A DNA stretch of 64,000 nt from Desulforhopalus sp. (GTDB taxonomy: Bacteria > Desulfobacterota > Desulfobulbia > Desulfobulbales > Desulfocapsaceae): assembly GCA_030247675.1 (NCBI GenBank), contig JAOTRX010000003.1, positions 490,265-554,264 on the forward strand, read 5' to 3'. Below the pieces are notes generated by a model. That model was given only the letters and a program-made list of their open reading frames with translations, did not search any database and was not told where the DNA came from. Below, one piece after another: positions 1 to 8,637 of the stretch; position 1 is the stretch's first letter; each line of letters starts with the position of its first letter. The translations under genes were made by a program, and so were the position numbers.

Positions 1-36
1 TAAGAGGAGGCTGCTGTGCCCTCCAGGGAAAGAGAT

Positions 37-61
37 CGCAGGGTGCGGAGCACACCCTGCG
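37..61. repeat. Hairpin of the CGCAGGGTG family, downstream of cheW
   Basis: A perfect 9-bp stem, CGCAGGGTG with CACCCTGCG and a 7-base loop, lies just past the cheW stop codon. The same core recurs at 612-641 and, more loosely, at 7804-7822. There is no clear U-run on the minus strand, so it is a repeat or RNA-stabilising hairpin rather than a textbook terminator. Confidence 0.6.
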
Positions 62-70
62 AAACGGGAC

Positions 71-559
71 CTATTCTTCGGTTGCGCCCTGCAGCTCCGT
101 CAGTTCCTCGGCGGAGAAGACCTTGTCGATATCAAGAATCATCACAAAGTTTTCTCCCACCTTGCCCATGCCCTTGATGAACTCGGTGTTGAGCTTGGTG
201 CCGAGCTTTGGCGCCGGCTCAATGGAGCTCGGTTCCATTTCCACGACCTCCTGCACCGAGTCGGCGAGGACGCCGAGGACAATGGCCTCGCCGCGCAGAT
301 TGACCTCGACGACAATGATACAGGTGTTGATGGTCTGTTCGGTGCGCTGCATGGAGAAATTGAGTTTCAGGTCGATGACCGGCACGACACTGCCGCGCAG
401 GTTGATTACCCCGCGCATGAATTCCGGTGTTTGCGGGACCTTGGTGATGGTTGTCAGTTCGAGGATCTCGCGGACCTTGGCCACGTCAAAGGCAAAGATC
501 TCCTCGGCCAGTTTAAAGGTGAGATATTGCACGGTTTCAGTAATTCCAGCGACACTCAT
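71..559 (-). CDS. cheW: Chemotaxis coupling protein CheW
   Basis: A 162-residue single-domain CheW that links chemoreceptors to the CheA kinase at the cytoplasmic face of the membrane. The family pattern is visible: an opening strand 'YLTFKLAEEIFAFDV', the segment 'VPQTPEFMRGVINLRGSVVP' with the conserved N-L-R-G, and 'VIDLKLNF'. Length is normal for the family. The start at 559 is preceded by a strong GGAGGAG site with 4-5 bases spacing. It is the last gene of the minus-strand chemotaxis cluster and lies directly downstream of the long receptor, suggesting it is its dedicated coupler. Hairpins flank it on both sides. Confidence 0.95.
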   Translation of the reverse strand: MSVAGITETVQYLTFKLAEEIFAFDVAKVREILELTTITKVPQTPEFMRGVINLRGSVVPVIDLKLNFSMQRTEQTINTCIIVVEVNLRGEAIVLGVLADSVQEVVEMEPSSIEPAPKLGTKLNTEFIKGMGKVGENFVMILDIDKVFSAEELTELQGATEE

Positions 560-611
560 GGGTTCTCCTCCTGTTATTCTTCCTTGCTTTCAAGGTGGCA
601 GTCTTGTTTTT

Positions 612-641
612 CGCAGGGTGCACGAAGAGGTGCACCCTGCG
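612..641. repeat. Hairpin of the CGCAGGGTG family between receptor gene and cheW
   Basis: A 12-bp perfect stem, CGCAGGGTGCAC paired with GTGCACCCTGCG around a 6-base loop, sits in the short gap between the receptor gene and cheW. It shares its arm with the hairpin at 37-61. It could act as an intercistronic processing or attenuation structure, or be a dispersed palindrome; the sequence does not decide. Confidence 0.6.
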
Positions 642-672
642 ATCCTCACGTCAACTTGAAAACCTCATGGCA

Positions 673-3600
673 TCAGAATTTCTCAAACTCCTCATCGAGA
701 TGATCGGCTCCACCTTTACTGCCCATGTCGAGATGAATGGCCCCCTCGATCTTGGCGGCGGGTTTGGCTTTTCTCACGGCGCCGGCCTTGGCGGCAGGGG
801 CTGGTTTGGGAGGCGCAGTATGACCTATTGCCAGTTGTCTCGGCGCCGCTGCCATCTGTCTTTGCCTGCTGGTGTCGAGGCTGAAGAAGGCGATGGTGGC
901 CTTCAGCTGCTCAGCCTGGCTGGACAACTCCTCGGTGGTCGAGGCCATTTCTTCTGCCGATCCGGCGTTTTGCTGGATGACCTGGTCAAGCTGCTGGATG
1001 GCCTTGTTGATCTGGTCTGCTCCGGTATCCTGTTCCTTGCTGGAGGCGCTGATTTCCTGGACCAGCTCGGCGGTCTTCTGGATATCCGGCAGCATCTTGT
1101 TGAGCATCTCGCCTGCCTGCTCAGCTATGGCAACGCTTGAGGTGGACAGCTGGCTGATCTCGCCGGCCGCCGACTGGCTGCGTTCCGCCAGTTTGCGTAC
1201 CTCGGAGGCGACCACCGCAAAGCCCTTGCCGTGCTCGCCGGCACGCGCCGCCTCAATGGCGGCATTGAGGGCGAGGAGGTTGGTCTGGCGGGCGATCTCC
1301 TCGATGATGGAGATCTTGGTGGCGATCTCCTTCATCGCCGACACCGTCGCAGTGACCGCCTTGCCGCCTTCCCTTGCGTCGGAGGCGCTCTTCACGGCGA
1401 TTTTTTCGGTCTGCATGGCGTTGTCGGTATTCTGGCGGATGTTCGAGGCCATCTGTTCCATACTCGAACTGATCTCCTCGGCGCTGGCCGCCTGTTCGGT
1501 GGCGCCCTGCGACATCTGCTGGGCGGTGGCACTCATCTCCTGGCCGCCGGTGGCAACGTTGTCGGCGGCACTCTGCACCTCCATGACCACTTCCTTCAGC
1601 TTATCGACCATGTTGGCCAGGGACTCCATCAGCTCGTCTTTGTCGCTGCGTTTTTTCAGCTCGACCATCAGGTTGCCCTGGGCCACCTGTTTGGCGTTGT
1701 AGGTGATCGAGTTGGTGGCTTCGATGAGGACGTTGATGTTGTTTTTGATCTGGTTGTACTGGCCCTTATAGACGTCGGTGATCGCCGGCGGCATGTCGCC
1801 TTTGGAGACGCGGTCGACATAATCGGCGGTGACCATCAAGGGGCCGACGATATTGGTGACGGTGTCGTTGACGCCCTGTACCAGCTTGTTCCAGCCGCCG
1901 ACGAAGAGGGCTGCGTCGGCACGCTTGTCGAGCTGGCCGTCGGCTGCGCCCTGGATAAGGATGTCGGTTTGGGCAAGCAGGTCGTTCATCATCTTGACCA
2001 TGTTATTGAGGTTGCCCTTGATGACGTTGTACTCGCCCTTATACTCGGTGGTGATGGCCGGCGGGATGACGCCTTTGGCGACCTTGTCGACGTAATCGGC
2101 GGTTACCCGTAAGGGGTTGACGATATTGACGACGGTATCGTTGACTCCTGAGACCAGTTTGTTCCAGCCACCGACAAAGATGGAGGCGTCGGCTCGTTTA
2201 TCGAGCTCGCCGTTGGCTGCGCCCTGGATGAGGATGTCAGTCTGGGCCAAGAGGTCATTCATCATCTTGACCATGTTATTGAGGTTGCCCTTGATAACGT
2301 TGTACTCGCCCTTATACTCGGTGGTGATGGCCGGTGGAATGACGCCCTTGGCGACCTTGTCGACGTAATCGGCGGTGACCCTCAGCGGTTCGGCGATATT
2401 GGTGACGGTGTCGTTAACACCTGAGGCCAATTGTTTCCAGCCACCGACAAAGAGATCGGCATTGGCACGTTTATTCAATTCGCCGTCAGCGGCAGCCTTG
2501 ATCAACACTTGCAGCTCTTTTTCAAACAGCTTGATCGCTTCACGAACGGCTTCAATGGTGTTGTTGATGAAAACCTTCTTGCCTGGGAACTTCTCAAGTT
2601 CGGCATCAAAATTACCTTTGCCGAATTCTGCAACGCAGGCCATGGCTTTTTTCTTGACGGCGATATGGCCATTAACCATATCATTGACACCCTTGGCCAT
2701 GGTGTGATACGCGCCCTGGAACTTGTCGATCGGCATGATGACGTCGATATCGCCCAGGTCATGTTGGGCGCTCATCGTCTTCATATCGGCAATGAGACTG
2801 CTGAGGGTATCAATACAGACGTTGAGATTGTTCTTGATCTCATTGAAATCGCCGTTATAGCTGTCGGTGATCTTCGGCGGGATATCGCCTTTGGAGATAC
2901 GGTCGACGTACTCGGCGGCGACGTTGAGCGGGCCGATGACCGCGTCGAGGGTCTCATTGACGCCGGCGACGATCTTCTGGAAATCGCCCTGATGCTTGGA
3001 AGCATCGGCACGGGTAGCAAGTTTACCGTCTATTGCCGCCTGGGAGAGCATAGCGGCATCGGCAACCAGGGCGCCAACGGCGGTAATGCAGACGTTGAGG
3101 TTGTTCTTGATCTCATTGAAATCGCCGTTATAGCTGTCGGTGATCTTCGGTGGGATGTCGCCTTTGGAGATGCGGTCGACGTACTCGGCGGCGACGTTCA
3201 GCGGCCCTATAACAGCATCGAGACAATCGTTGACGCCGGCGACGATCTTCTGGAAATCGCCCTGATGTTTGGAGGCGTCGGCGCGGGTGGCCAGTTTTCC
3301 TTCAACGGCGGCCTTGGAGAGCATATTGGCGTCGGCGGTCAGAGCGCGGATGGCGTCAACCATCTTCTTCATAGCCGCCATGACGCTGGCGGTATCGCCC
3401 TGGGCAAGGGTGATTTCCCGCGACAGGTCACCGGCACCAACCAGATTGGCGATTTCGCCCACCTGTTTTGGATCAGCGCCCAGTTGCTTCATAACGATGC
3501 GGGCTATAAAGAGGCCAAGACCTACGGCCACGATCGCGCCAAGGATGGCAAGGATGGTCATGATATTGCTCGAGCGGTCGGCGACCTCCATGTTCTCATC

Positions 3601-4137
3601 GGCAAGTTTCTTGCCGGCGGCGATTTTCGCCTCAACCATCTTGGCGATGGCGTTTTGCTCATCGCGCGAGGCCTTACCGGCTTCTCCCTGGAGGAGGGCG
3701 GTGGCCTCAGAGGGTTTCATATCTTTAGCAAGGCTTATGACCTTATCGAGCAGCGGCCCATATGCGGCGCGGGTCTTCTTAAAGTCTTCAAAGAGCTTTT
3801 TGCCTTCTTCGGAATAGAGGGTCTTTTCATAGCTATCTGCAAGTTTGCTGATCGATTCCTGGAGTTCTTTTATCCGGCCGGCAAAGTTTTCTCGTTTCTC
3901 GGCGGTGTCGGCGGTGATAATATCCCGGGAATTGACACGTAACCTCTGAAAATCAGTCGAAATCTGTGAAATCTCGCCAAGCGGCACAGCAATCTGCGCA
4001 AAGAGTTTGGTGTCGGCTGCCTCCATCTCTTGAATTTCGTAGATACCAAAGCCGCCGATAACCCCGGCAATAATCGCAACCGAAATAAATCCGGCCAGCA
4101 GCTTGCCTTTCAGTGTCATATTGTAGAACCAGCCCAT
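673..4137 (-). CDS. Methyl-accepting chemotaxis protein with a long poly-HAMP chain
   Basis: A 1154-residue membrane chemoreceptor. Transmembrane helices lie at about 10-32 and 189-212 around a periplasmic helical-bundle-type sensor region. Then comes an unusually long chain of HAMP-like modules to about residue 830, recognisable by repeating units with 'GVNDT', '[19 protein letters not shown]' and 'YNVIKGNLN'. The signalling tip starts near 946 ('[18 protein letters not shown]', 'VRKLAERS'). The tail is an Ala/Pro/Lys-rich linker ending in EEFEKF; no NWETF-type CheR tether is seen. I start at 4137, not the upstream ATG at 4215, because a GGAGGA site stands before it and the protein then begins with the first membrane segment. 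Neighbours are cheW and the MBL/CheR/CheA genes. The repeats are near-identical at DNA level. Confidence 0.93.
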   Translation of the reverse strand: MGWFYNMTLKGKLLAGFISVAIIAGVIGGFGIYEIQEMEAADTKLFAQIAVPLGEISQISTDFQRLRVNSRDIITADTAEKRENFAGRIKELQESISKLADSYEKTLYSEEGKKLFEDFKKTRAAYGPLLDKVISLAKDMKPSEATALLQGEAGKASRDEQNAIAKMVEAKIAAGKKLADENMEVADRSSNIMTILAILGAIVAVGLGLFIARIVMKQLGADPKQVGEIANLVGAGDLSREITLAQGDTASVMAAMKKMVDAIRALTADANMLSKAAVEGKLATRADASKHQGDFQKIVAGVNDCLDAVIGPLNVAAEYVDRISKGDIPPKITDSYNGDFNEIKNNLNVCITAVGALVADAAMLSQAAIDGKLATRADASKHQGDFQKIVAGVNETLDAVIGPLNVAAEYVDRISKGDIPPKITDSYNGDFNEIKNNLNVCIDTLSSLIADMKTMSAQHDLGDIDVIMPIDKFQGAYHTMAKGVNDMVNGHIAVKKKAMACVAEFGKGNFDAELEKFPGKKVFINNTIEAVREAIKLFEKELQVLIKAAADGELNKRANADLFVGGWKQLASGVNDTVTNIAEPLRVTADYVDKVAKGVIPPAITTEYKGEYNVIKGNLNNMVKMMNDLLAQTDILIQGAANGELDKRADASIFVGGWNKLVSGVNDTVVNIVNPLRVTADYVDKVAKGVIPPAITTEYKGEYNVIKGNLNNMVKMMNDLLAQTDILIQGAADGQLDKRADAALFVGGWNKLVQGVNDTVTNIVGPLMVTADYVDRVSKGDMPPAITDVYKGQYNQIKNNINVLIEATNSITYNAKQVAQGNLMVELKKRSDKDELMESLANMVDKLKEVVMEVQSAADNVATGGQEMSATAQQMSQGATEQAASAEEISSSMEQMASNIRQNTDNAMQTEKIAVKSASDAREGGKAVTATVSAMKEIATKISIIEEIARQTNLLALNAAIEAARAGEHGKGFAVVASEVRKLAERSQSAAGEISQLSTSSVAIAEQAGEMLNKMLPDIQKTAELVQEISASSKEQDTGADQINKAIQQLDQVIQQNAGSAEEMASTTEELSSQAEQLKATIAFFSLDTSRQRQMAAAPRQLAIGHTAPPKPAPAAKAGAVRKAKPAAKIEGAIHLDMGSKGGADHLDEEFEKF
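1720..3340 (-). repeat. In-frame tandem DNA repeats encoding HAMP modules
   Basis: Within the receptor gene, segments of roughly 270 bp (about 90 codons) recur almost unchanged. One group lies between about 1720 and 2420 (three units), another between about 2815 and 3340 (two units). Runs longer than 90 bases are nearly identical between neighbours, which suggests recent duplication or gene conversion. Confidence 0.85.
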
Positions 4138-4340
4138 GTTTTTTCCTCCATGAAAAAGTTGTTGGTTTACATCTAGGTGAATGTGCCTGCCCTGAGGTTC
4201 CCCCCCTCCTGTCACCCAATGGCCGGATTAGTATTGCAATGGTTAAGCACGTGGTACTTGTCTCTGCATCGCCGCCCCTCCTCTTTGCTGTCCGCGCATT
4301 GGCGTTGTGGAAAATCGGTAGGTATTCCTATTTGTTACGT

Positions 4341-4970
4341 TCACAAATTATGCTCTCGCCCGCCTTCCTTCTCGGCAAAGTCGGCACTTTTGCGAAGGTT
4401 GGCGAGGGTCTGGCGGATGATGGTGTCGCAGCCCGTGGTGACCGGCGCGTCGTGGCCGGAGTAGATGCTTTTGACTGTCCGGTTGGCCAGTTTCTTCAGC
4501 GCCTCAACGTAGTCACCGGCATAGTTGTCGCACATTCCATGCATTCTGAGTTGGGTATCCCCGGAGAACAGCGCCCCTATCGCCGGTGCGTACAGGCAGA
4601 TGGAATCCGAGGAATGGCCGGGGGTATGGATGACCTCAAGAAAATCATCACCCGCCTTGACGAAACGGCCGTCCGGCAGGAGTTCATCGACGCCGGGGCC
4701 GTCGGTGAAGGCCAGCACCCTCGCCTTGAAATGTTCTTTTATGGCGGGGACTCCGGCAGCGTGGTCGAAATGGTTGTGGGTGAGAATGATCTGCTCAATC
4801 GCCATCTTGCCAAAGCCGGTGGACAGCCCTTCAATCTCCTTGACAACAAAGTCGTCGATCCCCGGGTCGATCAGGGTGTTGACGTCTTCAACCCGGTTCC
4901 AGTCGCCAAGGATCAGATAGGCCTTGCAGCTGTACACCTTCGGGTTCTTTTGCAAGGGGATTATCCTCAC
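4341..4970 (-). CDS. MBL-fold metallo-hydrolase in the chemotaxis operon
   Basis: A 209-residue metallo-beta-lactamase-fold protein. The dinuclear metal site is complete by eye: 'THNHFDH' (HxHxDH), 'HTPGHSSDS', 'SGDT' and a late 'SGHDAP'. Family members are glyoxalase II-like hydrolases or diiron redox sensors; the substrate is not readable. It starts three bases after the cheR stop, so it belongs to the chemotaxis transcription unit. A diiron MBL protein in a spirochaete chemotaxis operon is known to act as an oxygen sensor feeding CheA, so a sensory role is possible here but remains inference. Confidence 0.85.
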   Translation of the reverse strand: MRIIPLQKNPKVYSCKAYLILGDWNRVEDVNTLIDPGIDDFVVKEIEGLSTGFGKMAIEQIILTHNHFDHAAGVPAIKEHFKARVLAFTDGPGVDELLPDGRFVKAGDDFLEVIHTPGHSSDSICLYAPAIGALFSGDTQLRMHGMCDNYAGDYVEALKKLANRTVKSIYSGHDAPVTTGCDTIIRQTLANLRKSADFAEKEGGREHNL

Positions 4971-4973
4971 GCT

Positions 4974-5582
4974 TTATGCTCCGACCTTTTTATAAACCTG
5001 GGCGTCCGGCACCACCTGAGTAAAGAGGTGGGCCACCTCGGACGGCAGTTTCTGGGTGTTTTCGTTGGCCAGGTAGCCGCCCGGCGCCAGGGCCTGGTGA
5101 AACATCTTGAAGACCTCGACCCGCTCCGGGTATTGAAAATGGAGGAGGACGTTTTTGCAGACGATCAGGCAGTAGTCCTGACCGGCGGGCTTAAGCGACA
5201 GCAGGTCGTGGTACTGGAAACTGACCCGGTCACGGAGGATCGGCTTGACCCGCGAGTGTCCCGGCTTTTCCGCCGGTTCGAAATATTTCTCAAGAAGGGT
5301 CGCGGGGGTGCGCTGTAATTCGTCGTTGGGATAGGTCGCCGCATTGACGACATCGCCGAAGTTGTTGGCGCTGTCATAATCGGTGGCCTCGATGCGCAGG
5401 TTTTTGAAGCCGAAGGGGTTCATCTTTTCGGCAAAGATCATGGCAAGGGTGTAGGTCTCCTGGCCGAGGGCGCAACCGGCGTCCCATATTTTTATGCGGC
5501 TGCGGCCGCTGGCATAGGGGATCATATGGTCGGCGGCGTGTTCCAGGGTCGGTTGATCGCGCATGAAGAAGGTGAAGGCCAT
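4974..5582 (-). CDS. cheR: CheR-type methyltransferase, catalytic domain only
   Basis: A 202-residue protein matching the SAM-binding catalytic half of CheR receptor methyltransferases, which methylate glutamates on chemoreceptors. Visible motifs are 'WDAGCALGQETYTLAM' (the SAM-binding W-s-A-G-C-s-x-G-e-E-x-Y motif) and 'LIVCKNVLLHF' (family I-x-C-R-N-V-L-I-Y-F). Usual CheR is about 270-290 residues; the N-terminal helical domain that binds receptor is absent. It lies between cheA and the MBL gene on the same strand. It could be a functional minimal CheR or a specialised methyltransferase. Confidence 0.85.
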   Translation of the reverse strand: MAFTFFMRDQPTLEHAADHMIPYASGRSRIKIWDAGCALGQETYTLAMIFAEKMNPFGFKNLRIEATDYDSANNFGDVVNAATYPNDELQRTPATLLEKYFEPAEKPGHSRVKPILRDRVSFQYHDLLSLKPAGQDYCLIVCKNVLLHFQYPERVEVFKMFHQALAPGGYLANENTQKLPSEVAHLFTQVVPDAQVYKKVGA

Positions 5583-5618
5583 GGTAGTATCTCGTTATTT
5601 GTGTACGTTGTTGTTAAT

Positions 5619-7739
5619 TCAAACTTTTTCCAGTTCTTTTAGTTCGGCCGCTTTTGCCAGGTCGGCTGGCGAGAGAATCAGCGCCACCGAGCCATCGCCG
5701 AGGATGGTCGCCCCGGAGATGCCACGGATATCCTGGTACAGTACGCCCAGCGGTTTGATGACCGTCTGGTGCTCGCCGACCACGAAATCAACGACGAACC
5801 CGATGCGCGTGCCGTGCACCGCGACGATAACGATCTGTTCGATGTCCGGGCGGTCGCCGGGGATATCGAATTGGTCGCGGAGGCAGATATAGGGTGTCAG
5901 GTGGCCGCGAACATTGGCGACGTTTCGTTCGTGCGATGCCTGAATGTCTTCCCGTGACAGCTCGACGCATTCCTCGATGGCCGCCAGCGGCAGGACGAAA
6001 TGGCTGTCGCCGATCTTCACCAGGAGGCTCTCGATGATGGCCAACGTCAGGGGGATCTTCAGGGTGATGGTGGTGCATTTGCCCAGTTCGCTGTCGACTA
6101 CGATCGTCCCGCGCAGGCCCTCAATACCGCGTTTCACCACGTCCATACCGACGCCGCGCCCGGAAACGGAGGTGACCTTGGCGGCCATGGAAAAGCCGGG
6201 GGCGAAGATATAGCTGAACACCTCCTGGTCGGAGAGGTCCTGATTGGGTGACACCATGCCCAGTTCGATGGCCTTCTTATGGATGGCCTCGCGGTTGATG
6301 CCGCCGCCGTCGTCATAGATGGTGATGAGCACCGAGTCGCCGGCGTGTTCGGCGCCCATGCGGATGGTGCCGACCGCCGGTTTACCGGCGGCCAGGCGTT
6401 TTTCCGGTTTCTCGATGCCGTGATCGATACTGTTGCGGATGATATGCACCAGGGGATCGTTGAGTTTTTCGATGACCGTCTTGTCGAGCTCGGTTTCCGC
6501 CCCGAAGGTCTCCAGTTCGATCTCCTTGCCGAGTTCCTGGGACAGGTCGCGAACCAGTCGTTTGAATTTGCTGAAGGTGCTGCCGATCGGCAGCATGCGG
6601 ATGTTGAGCGCCGTGTCGCGCAGCTCGTTGGTCAGCCGCTCGACCTCTTCGGCGATGGCGACAAAGCCTGGCTCGCCCATCTTATTGGCAACCTGGGTAA
6701 GGCGGGCCTGAACGGTGACCATCTCGCCCACCAGATTGACCAGCTGGTCGAGCCGTTCTGCCGGCACCCGGATGCTGGCGGCGGCCTCGGGGGCGGAGGC
6801 CCGTTCCTGCCGGATATTTTTAACGTGCTGCTGTTCGGCCAGGGCCGACTGGATCTTTTCCCTGGTGACCGCGCCGCTTGCCACCAGCATCTCGCCGAGG
6901 GGCTTTTGCTGTTCCAGAACATTCTGCAGCTGATCGGGCGAGAGGTCGCCGCGGTCGATGAGGATCTCGCCCAGTTTGCGGGTGTCGCCGTCGCCTTTAG
7001 TCGCGTCGTCGATCAGCTTGATGTTGATCTTGCAGTCGTCCTCGACAAAGATGAAGACATCCTTGATCGCCGCCTCGCCGCGGCTGGTGGTAAGGATAAT
7101 ATCCCAGGAAAGATAACAGTGTTCGGCAACCAGGTTTTCAAGCGGCGGGATGGCATTGAAATGGGCGATGACCTCGCAGGTGCCGAGACTGCGCAGTTCG
7201 TTGATCAGCGATAAGGGATTGCTGCCGCAGAGCAGCAGTTCCCGGTTCGGTTCAAAGCGGATGCGATAGGTCGTTAACGCTGCTTCTTCTGGTTGGGCGG
7301 CAGGTGGGGGCTCCGCTGCCGCCGTCTCGGTCGGGGCCGGCTGTTGTGCCGCTTCCTTGGCGGGTTTTGCCAGGGTGCGGAGGCCGGCGATGATCGCCTC
7401 GCCCTGGCTTTGATCGGCCTCGCCGAGTCCCGATGAGGCGTCGAGGAGGGCGGATATAAAGTCGCGGGATTGCAGGGTCAGGTTGAGGAGTTCCTTGGTC
7501 ACCGACATCTTGCCGTTGCGGACCAGATCGAAGACCGTCTCTACCTCGTGGGTGAAGGCGGCAATGGCGTCAAAGCCGAACATCGCGCCGGAGCCCTTGA
7601 TGGTGTGCATTGCCCGGAAGACCCTGCTGATCAGGTCCTTGTCGTCGGGCGTTTCTTCCAGTTCAAGAAGCGACGACTCCAGTTCGGTGAGCAATTCGGT
7701 AGCTTCTTCCCGATAAGCGGCAACGTGTTGTTCCATCAT
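5619..7739 (-). CDS. cheA: Chemotaxis histidine kinase CheA
   Basis: A 706-residue CheA. Order: HPt domain with phospho-His45 in 'AMHTIKGSGAMFGF'; a low-complexity linker; a middle region with two short repeats of the type 'LGEILIDRGDLSPDQL' and 'LGEMLVASGAVTREKI', like those at the N terminus of GspE-type proteins; dimerisation helix ('LVNLVGEMVTVQARL'); HATPase domain with N box 'HIIRNSIDHGIE', 'DDGGGIN' and 'GRGVGMDVV'; C-terminal CheW-like regulatory domain. I take the ATG at 7739 instead of the longer frame to 7820, because the extra segment is Cys/Pro-rich, contains an intergenic hairpin and is not CheA-like. It sits between cheY and cheR. Confidence 0.96.
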   Translation of the reverse strand: MMEQHVAAYREEATELLTELESSLLELEETPDDKDLISRVFRAMHTIKGSGAMFGFDAIAAFTHEVETVFDLVRNGKMSVTKELLNLTLQSRDFISALLDASSGLGEADQSQGEAIIAGLRTLAKPAKEAAQQPAPTETAAAEPPPAAQPEEAALTTYRIRFEPNRELLLCGSNPLSLINELRSLGTCEVIAHFNAIPPLENLVAEHCYLSWDIILTTSRGEAAIKDVFIFVEDDCKINIKLIDDATKGDGDTRKLGEILIDRGDLSPDQLQNVLEQQKPLGEMLVASGAVTREKIQSALAEQQHVKNIRQERASAPEAAASIRVPAERLDQLVNLVGEMVTVQARLTQVANKMGEPGFVAIAEEVERLTNELRDTALNIRMLPIGSTFSKFKRLVRDLSQELGKEIELETFGAETELDKTVIEKLNDPLVHIIRNSIDHGIEKPEKRLAAGKPAVGTIRMGAEHAGDSVLITIYDDGGGINREAIHKKAIELGMVSPNQDLSDQEVFSYIFAPGFSMAAKVTSVSGRGVGMDVVKRGIEGLRGTIVVDSELGKCTTITLKIPLTLAIIESLLVKIGDSHFVLPLAAIEECVELSREDIQASHERNVANVRGHLTPYICLRDQFDIPGDRPDIEQIVIVAVHGTRIGFVVDFVVGEHQTVIKPLGVLYQDIRGISGATILGDGSVALILSPADLAKAAELKELEKV

Positions 7740-7803
7740 GGTGTCGATCCCTTTTGTACCTGTGTATGTTTTGGCGGTGCTTCCGCACCAACAGCAGAAC
7801 GGG

Positions 7804-7822
7804 GGGTGCGGCAAAGGCACCC
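7804..7822. repeat. GGGTGC/GCACCC hairpin between cheY and cheA
   Basis: A 6-bp stem GGGTGC with GCACCC around a short loop lies in the cheY-cheA gap. It resembles the two longer CGCAGGGTG hairpins around cheW. On the minus strand it is a possible intercistronic mRNA structure. Confidence 0.45.
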
Positions 7823-7843
7823 TACAAAAAAAGAGCGGACGAT

Positions 7844-8209
7844 CTATCCCAGCAACTTCTTGACGACGGCTATCAACTGCTCCGGCTTAAATGGTTTGAC
7901 GATCCAGCCAGTGGCCCCGGCCGCCTTCCCCTCCGCCTTCTTGCTGTCCTGGGACTCGGTGGTCAGCATGACGATAGGGATAAATTTATTGAGGGGGGTG
8001 GCCCGCACCCCTTTTATCAGGCCGATGCCGTCGAGCTTCGGCATATTGAGATCGGTGAGCAGCATGTCGACCTTCTTGGTTTTGAGTTTGGTAAGGGCAT
8101 CCTGACCGTCCACCGCCTCGATAACTTCATAACCGTTTTGTTTCAGGGTAAAGGTGACCATTTGCCGGACACTCGCTGAATCATCGGCAGTCATAATAAG
8201 TTTGCCCAT
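7844..8209 (-). CDS. cheY: Chemotaxis response regulator CheY
   Basis: A 121-residue single receiver domain. The acidic pair is D9/D10, the phosphoacceptor is D53 in 'LLTDLNMP', the switch Thr/Ser lies in 'VMLTTES' and the conserved lysine in 'IVKPF'. It carries phosphoryl groups from CheA to the flagellar switch or another output. The start at 8209 has GGAGG upstream and overlaps the STAS gene stop codon by one base (TAATG), so the two are translationally coupled. The longer frame to 8239 is rejected because it would run through the ribosome-binding site. Confidence 0.95.
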   Translation of the reverse strand: MGKLIMTADDSASVRQMVTFTLKQNGYEVIEAVDGQDALTKLKTKKVDMLLTDLNMPKLDGIGLIKGVRATPLNKFIPIVMLTTESQDSKKAEGKAAGATGWIVKPFKPEQLIAVVKKLLG

Positions 8210-8598
8210 TAGTACGATCCTCCAAACTGGCGAAAACATGAGGGGTTGTTGTTTTTACAATGTTCGTGGCGCTCTGTTCCGGCGGCAGCGGCGAGGCTCG
8301 TCAGATTTGCCGGCAGGGGGCCCCGGTAGATAAATTTCTTTCCAGCGGCTGTGGCCGACTGGCAGGCCGAGCAGAAGACCTGCAGGGCGGTAATGTCCAG
8401 CTCCAGGTGCTCGTCGAATTCGATGACCACGGTATTGGTTTCGGCCAGGGCGCTTCGTAGCTGCTGGGCAAAATCGGCAATGGTTTCAATGGTCAAACGT
8501 TCGCCGCTGTTAATGACCCGCTCGTCTCCGTGCCGGTCACCGTTCAGGGCATCATGCACCTTGTCGAAGAGTTTTCCGGTACCTTTGGGCGTTGTCAT
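8209..8598 (-). CDS. STAS-domain protein
   Basis: A 129-residue protein with a STAS (anti-sigma-antagonist-like) core from about residue 30 to 105. The segment 'ELDITALQVFCSACQSA' matches the strand-loop-helix where the phosphorylatable Ser/Thr normally sits (Thr here). STAS proteins in chemotaxis clusters are thought to be small partner or phosphotransfer-regulated modules; the partner is unknown. It lies between the soluble MCP-like gene and cheY and is coupled to cheY by a one-base overlap. Confidence 0.75.
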   Translation of the reverse strand: MTTPKGTGKLFDKVHDALNGDRHGDERVINSGERLTIETIADFAQQLRSALAETNTVVIEFDEHLELDITALQVFCSACQSATAAGKKFIYRGPLPANLTSLAAAAGTERHEHCKNNNPSCFRQFGGSY

Positions 8599-8637
8599 GG
8601 CGTCTCCTTGTCTGGGTCATTTGCAACATCGAAATAA

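Noticed and set aside
1720..3340. Receptor DNA repeats as an assembly artefact
   Set aside because: The frame stays open, repeats differ by scattered synonymous changes and the protein modules match HAMP periodicity.
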